Shown: piece by piece, positions 15,119-18,099 of the stretch | Layout: each line of letters opens with the position of its first letter | Numbering within the stretch: position 1 is the first letter of the stretch | NCBI GenBank assembly: GCA_044356835.1 | Contig: JBIKVK010000042.1 | Coordinates: 1 to 18,099 of the forward strand | Source: SYIM01 sp044356835 | Lineage (GTDB): Bacteria; Pseudomonadota; Gammaproteobacteria; Burkholderiales; Burkholderiaceae_E | DNA: 18,099 nt | Reading direction: 5' to 3' | Program-made: the position numbers and the translations under genes | The notes under the pieces: generated by a model | What the model was told of the DNA's origin: nothing | Database searches by the model: none | Seen by the model: the letters and a program-made list of their open reading frames with translations, nothing else

Positions 15119-16123
15119 TTAACGCTGCTCCAGCCCATAGACTCGGGAGGCTGTGCCTGAAAAGAGGCGCGTGCGCTCTCCGATGGAATAGCCCCGAGTC
15201 AGTTTTTTCATCGCGTTCCAGAGCGGGACGTACCCGCAGGAGTGACCGTCTGCTGGAAAATTGCTCTCCATCATGCAGCGATCAGCGCCGAACAGTTCGA
15301 TTCCGGTTTCGACATAAGGCCGCCAGAGCGTGCAAAGTTCATCCGAGTGGATTGGCTCGGCCCGCTCATGCAGTCCAAAGCCCCAGAACGGCATGCCTAA
15401 GCCGCCAATTTTCACGACGACATTCTCGCGCCGCGCAAGCTCTTGGAGGCCGCTTCGCCACTGCTTGAATACAGTCTGCCGGCCCTCGGCGTCACACCCC
15501 ATGCCCATAGCAAAGCCGAGGTGGTTCAGAACGATGGTTGTCTTAGGGAATCGATCGGCCAAGGCCGCGAGTTCTTCGAGCTGCGGATGGAAAATGGCGG
15601 TATCGAATGTCAGCCCCCGACCTGCCAGCTCGGCGAAGCCTTTTTGGAACTCGGGGTTTGTCATCAGCCCGCGTGGCGGCCGAGTCACGATGAAGGCATA
15701 GGGTTCAGAGCTCGCGTGCCAGATCGCCACCTGTCGAATGCCCCGAAACCGGCGACCAGCCCGCGCCTGATGGGCCTCCAGCGTTTCGGCCACAGCCGAG
15801 CCCGCGGCCAGATTGGCAAACGGGATGATCGCGGCATTCACCCGAAAGGATCCATAGCCTCCGCTTGCGCTCATGGCTGCGACACCATTGGCAAATTCGC
15901 ACTCACCTACAGGGCGAAGCAGTTCGGGTCCCGTGGCGCTGAACATGGAATGACTTTCGATATAAACGGTCGCAGTGACACGATGACCCGCCGTGATGTC
16001 GCAGACGATATCTTCAAAGAGGTAGCGCGTGCCTTTGCGGTCGAACAGATGGTGGTGGGCATCTACGATCGGTAGATCGGGATCCAGGATGGGTTCATCA
16101 CGCCCGTCATTGCGTTTGTTCAT
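15119..16123 (-). CDS. Amidohydrolase_2 family protein (LigI/dicarboxylate-lactone hydrolase or decarboxylase fold)
   Basis: A 334-residue TIM-barrel metal-type hydrolase of the amidohydrolase_2 group, which includes 2-pyrone-4,6-dicarboxylate lactonase LigI and several decarboxylases. Visible residues are the HxH pair in VDAHHHLFD (His23 and His25), His180 in IFHPQ and His201 in LNHLGF. The C-terminal position usually held by a catalytic Asp reads MESNFP (285-290), with Ser287 or Asn288 instead. That suggests a metal-independent or altered mechanism. The ATG at 16123 has GAAGAGGG four bases upstream. It lies 70 bases downstream of the GMC oxidoreductase in the same direction and may act on that enzyme's product or on a lactone. 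The exact substrate cannot be read from the sequence. Confidence 0.88.
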   Translation of the reverse strand: MNKRNDGRDEPILDPDLPIVDAHHHLFDRKGTRYLFEDIVCDITAGHRVTATVYIESHSMFSATGPELLRPVGECEFANGVAAMSASGGYGSFRVNAAIIPFANLAAGSAVAETLEAHQARAGRRFRGIRQVAIWHASSEPYAFIVTRPPRGLMTNPEFQKGFAELAGRGLTFDTAIFHPQLEELAALADRFPKTTIVLNHLGFAMGMGCDAEGRQTVFKQWRSGLQELARRENVVVKIGGLGMPFWGFGLHERAEPIHSDELCTLWRPYVETGIELFGADRCMMESNFPADGHSCGYVPLWNAMKKLTRGYSIGERTRLFSGTASRVYGLEQR

Positions 16124-16169
16124 TGTGCCCTCTTCAAGACCCTATGCTCGGCGCAACTTGAATCCAGGG

Positions 16170-16187
16170 CTCACCTGGCGTGGTGAG
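16170..16187. other. Perfect 6-base hairpin between the GMC and amidohydrolase genes
   Basis: CTCACC, a 6-base loop and GGTGAG lie in the 70-base gap just downstream of the GMC stop codon. There is no T-run, so it may be a weak terminator or an mRNA-stabilising or processing hairpin that separates expression of the two genes. Confidence 0.3.
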
Positions 16188-16193
16188 TCGTCC

Positions 16194-17804
16194 TCAAGCG
16201 GCTTGGCTTCCAATCATTGATGCCGCCTTTTCACCGATCATGAGCGTCACCGCGTGAAGGGCCGCATTCGGTAAGCGGGGAATGATCGAGGCATCGGCGA
16301 CTCTTAAACCCCTGACTCCACGAACCCGCAGCTCAGGATCGACCACCGCATCAGAGTCGCTGCCCATCGCGCAGGTCCCACAGCTGTGATACGAGGTCGC
16401 AGCTTCGCGTCGAATATCTTCGATCAACGCCTCTTGGCTTCGGATCCGATCATGCGGCGTTACAGCACTTCGGATGTGTCGCGCGATTTCGGGCTGTCGG
16501 ATGACATCGCGCATGCGTTCAACCCCGGCGGCCAGCACCTTGAGGTCGCGCGAATCGCTGAAATAGCCCGCCTCGATCACCGGAGGGTCAGTCGCCTTGG
16601 GCGAGCGAAGGCGGACCTGCCCTCGGCTGTAGGGTGTGCCCTGATAAATGGTCATCCCGAAGCCGTGCTCTTTCGGCAGAAGGTCGCGCAGTCGCTTGGC
16701 TCCGCGAGGGGGCATCGCAGACAGAAACACGACCTGCATGTCAGCGAGGTCCAGCGCCGGATCGCTCTTGAAAAAACCTCCTGCCGACGCAAAACTCTCC
16801 GCGAGTGGCCCAGACCTTGACCAGGCATAGGAGATCGCTGCCCGAGAGGCTTGTAGCGGACTGACATGCTTGCGCGCAGTGATGTTGCCTGTGCACAGAT
16901 AGTGAGGTCGGTAGCACGGGTGGTTCTGCAGGTTTTGTCCGACTCCGGAAGAGTCGAAACGCACACGGATGCCTTGGCCTTCTAGTGCCCGAGCCGGACC
17001 AATTCCGGAGATCATCAGCAATTGGGGGGTCTTGATCGCCCCGGCGCTCAGGATGACCTCGCGGCGCGCATGAAATTCCCTCAGGGCTCCGCCGGCAATC
17101 GCTTTGACTCCCGTCGCACGGTCCGAGCTGAACACAATCTCGGTGACCTCGGCGCCCATGACCACGTTCAGAGTGCGTCGGTTGCGCGCAGGGTGCACAA
17201 AGGCGCGAGCGGCGCTCATGCGCAAGCCGCGGTCGATGTTGACGTCGTACCAACCGAGCCCTTCGCGATGGTTGGCGTTGAGATCATCCACGATCGGTAG
17301 CCCCGCTGCTGCGGCGGCCTCAAGAAAGGCGTCGCAGATTGGCAGCCCCGGATTGGCTCGACGAAGTCGCATCGGACCTTCGCCGCCGTGCCATGGGCCC
17401 GCGCCCCGATCGTTCGCTTCAGATCGCAGGAAGTAAGGCCTGAGCTCATCAAAGGTCCAACCCGTGCAGCCCATATCTGCCCAGCGGTCGTATTCGCTCG
17501 AGTGCCCCCGGGTGTAGATCATGCCGTTGATGCTGCTCGACCCGCCAAGGACCTTGCCCGCCAAGAAAGTCATGCGGCGATCCCCCAGGGCCGGAATCGG
17601 CTCGGTCAGAAAATTCCAATTCAGGTCTGAAATCGCGCCAGCCGCGAACCCTAATCCCGGAAGACGAAGAAAGGGGCTGCGATCTGACCCGCCCGCTTCA
17701 AGCAGGATCACTTCGCAGCCGGCCTGCTCGGCGAGCCGCGACGCGACAACACAGCCCGACGCCCCCGCGCCCACCACCAGGTAGTCACAGCTTGTGGTGG
17801 TCAT
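16194..17804 (-). CDS. GMC-family FAD-dependent alcohol oxidoreductase
   Basis: A 536-residue glucose-methanol-choline oxidoreductase, the normal length, that oxidises an alcohol with FAD. The dinucleotide fold is VVGAGASGCVVASRLAE (10-26), then ILLEAGGS. The first GMC signature appears as GKVLGGSSSINGMIYTRG (83-100) and the second near LSAGAIKTPQLLMISGIGP. The catalytic His473 is in YHSCGTCAMG. The second active-site residue, usually Asn in choline-dehydrogenase-like members (GNTNAPT), is His517 in NAALHAVT, giving a His/His pair like glucose oxidase. There is no signal peptide. No strong ribosome binding site precedes the ATG at 17804, but GxGxxG begins 12 residues in, as expected. It lies 57 bases downstream of the TRAP permease gene, so the transporter may import its substrate or a precursor. 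Confidence 0.92.
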   Translation of the reverse strand: MTTTSCDYLVVGAGASGCVVASRLAEQAGCEVILLEAGGSDRSPFLRLPGLGFAAGAISDLNWNFLTEPIPALGDRRMTFLAGKVLGGSSSINGMIYTRGHSSEYDRWADMGCTGWTFDELRPYFLRSEANDRGAGPWHGGEGPMRLRRANPGLPICDAFLEAAAAAGLPIVDDLNANHREGLGWYDVNIDRGLRMSAARAFVHPARNRRTLNVVMGAEVTEIVFSSDRATGVKAIAGGALREFHARREVILSAGAIKTPQLLMISGIGPARALEGQGIRVRFDSSGVGQNLQNHPCYRPHYLCTGNITARKHVSPLQASRAAISYAWSRSGPLAESFASAGGFFKSDPALDLADMQVVFLSAMPPRGAKRLRDLLPKEHGFGMTIYQGTPYSRGQVRLRSPKATDPPVIEAGYFSDSRDLKVLAAGVERMRDVIRQPEIARHIRSAVTPHDRIRSQEALIEDIRREAATSYHSCGTCAMGSDSDAVVDPELRVRGVRGLRVADASIIPRLPNAALHAVTLMIGEKAASMIGSQAA

Positions 17805-17861
17805 ATCTTTTTGGTCTCAGGATCATCTAGACGTTATGAGCTTGACCCGGGCAGGGCGTGT

Positions 17862-18099
17862 TCAACGAAGCGGAAGCCACAGCACGAGACCGGGAAAGAC
17901 CGAGAGGATCACGATGGCGATCAGCATCAAGACGGCAAAGGGGAGTGCTCCCCACCCCACATCGCTGAGCTTGATGTCCTGACTGACCGCCTTGATGGTA
18001 AAGAGGTTCATACCGACGGGGGGAGTGATCAGTCCAATCTCGAGGAGAAGGACCAATAAGATCCCGAACCACAGTGGGTCATAACCGAGCGCGACAATG
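17862..18099 (-). CDS. C-terminus of a TRAP transporter large permease (DctM-like; 5' end outside window)
   Basis: About 78 residues remain, with the frame open to the window edge and a TGA at 17862. The sequence IGLITPPVGMNLFTIKAVS is the hallmark of the DctM large membrane subunit: the polar-hydrophobic ITPPVGxNLF turn precedes the last helices. It is followed by a hydrophobic segment (ALPFAVLMLIAIVILSVFPG) that ends the protein. TRAP transporters use an ion gradient and a periplasmic binding protein to import carboxylates and other small anions. The small subunit and binding-protein genes would be further right. It appears to be cotranscribed with the GMC oxidoreductase. Confidence 0.92.
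   Translation of the reverse strand, partial: IVALGYDPLWFGILLVLLLEIGLITPPVGMNLFTIKAVSQDIKLSDVGWGALPFAVLMLIAIVILSVFPGLVLWLPLR

Noticed and set aside
1..18099. tRNA, rRNA, CRISPR arrays, transposases or attachment-site repeats
   Set aside because: I saw no repeat arrays, transposase-like proteins or clover-leaf candidates; coding density is nearly complete.

Overview
This 18.1 kb stretch is gene-dense, GC-rich chromosomal DNA with no RNA genes, CRISPR arrays or insertion sequences that I can see. It holds fourteen genes, of which the first and last are cut by the window edges. A Bug/TctC-type binding protein, next to duplicated acyl-CoA dehydrogenase (ACAD) pairs and ABC and TRAP uptake genes, suggests a soil or water Burkholderiales bacterium such as the Alcaligenaceae or Comamonadaceae. 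That is inferred from gene content, not from a phylogenetic marker. The whole window looks like part of a catabolic region for an organic acid, ketone or terpenoid-like compound.

Layout. (A) Positions 1-1899, plus strand: the tail of a periplasmic binding protein, then a double-domain ABC permease. (B) Positions 1948-8423, minus strand, read leftwards as one likely operon: alpha/beta hydrolase, luciferase-like flavin monooxygenase, Bug binding protein, large ACAD, small ACAD, and a flavin reductase with a fused C-terminal MarR-like domain. (C) Positions 8424-8661: a shared divergent promoter region with a perfect 8+7+8 inverted repeat and two opposed, overlapping promoter candidates. (D) Positions 8662-13900, plus strand: an atypical crotonase, a second large/small ACAD pair and an ADP-forming acyl-CoA synthetase; the last three genes are joined by 4-base ATGA/GTGA overlaps. 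(E) Positions 13995-18099, minus strand: TRAP transporter large permease (cut), GMC oxidoreductase, amidohydrolase_2 protein and a LysR regulator.

How the genes may work together (inference). The flavin reductase would supply reduced flavin to the luciferase-like monooxygenase, which would oxygenate a substrate, possibly a ketone. The alpha/beta hydrolase would open the resulting ester or lactone. The NDP/ADP-forming CoA ligase would activate the acid, and two heteromeric ACADs plus the crotonase would shorten or cleave it. The crotonase lacks both glutamates of classical enoyl-CoA hydratases, so its reaction is probably not simple hydration. The GMC oxidoreductase (alcohol oxidation) and the amidohydrolase (LigI-like hydrolase or decarboxylase fold) could belong to the same pathway or to a neighbouring one controlled by the LysR protein. 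The substrate cannot be named from sequence alone.
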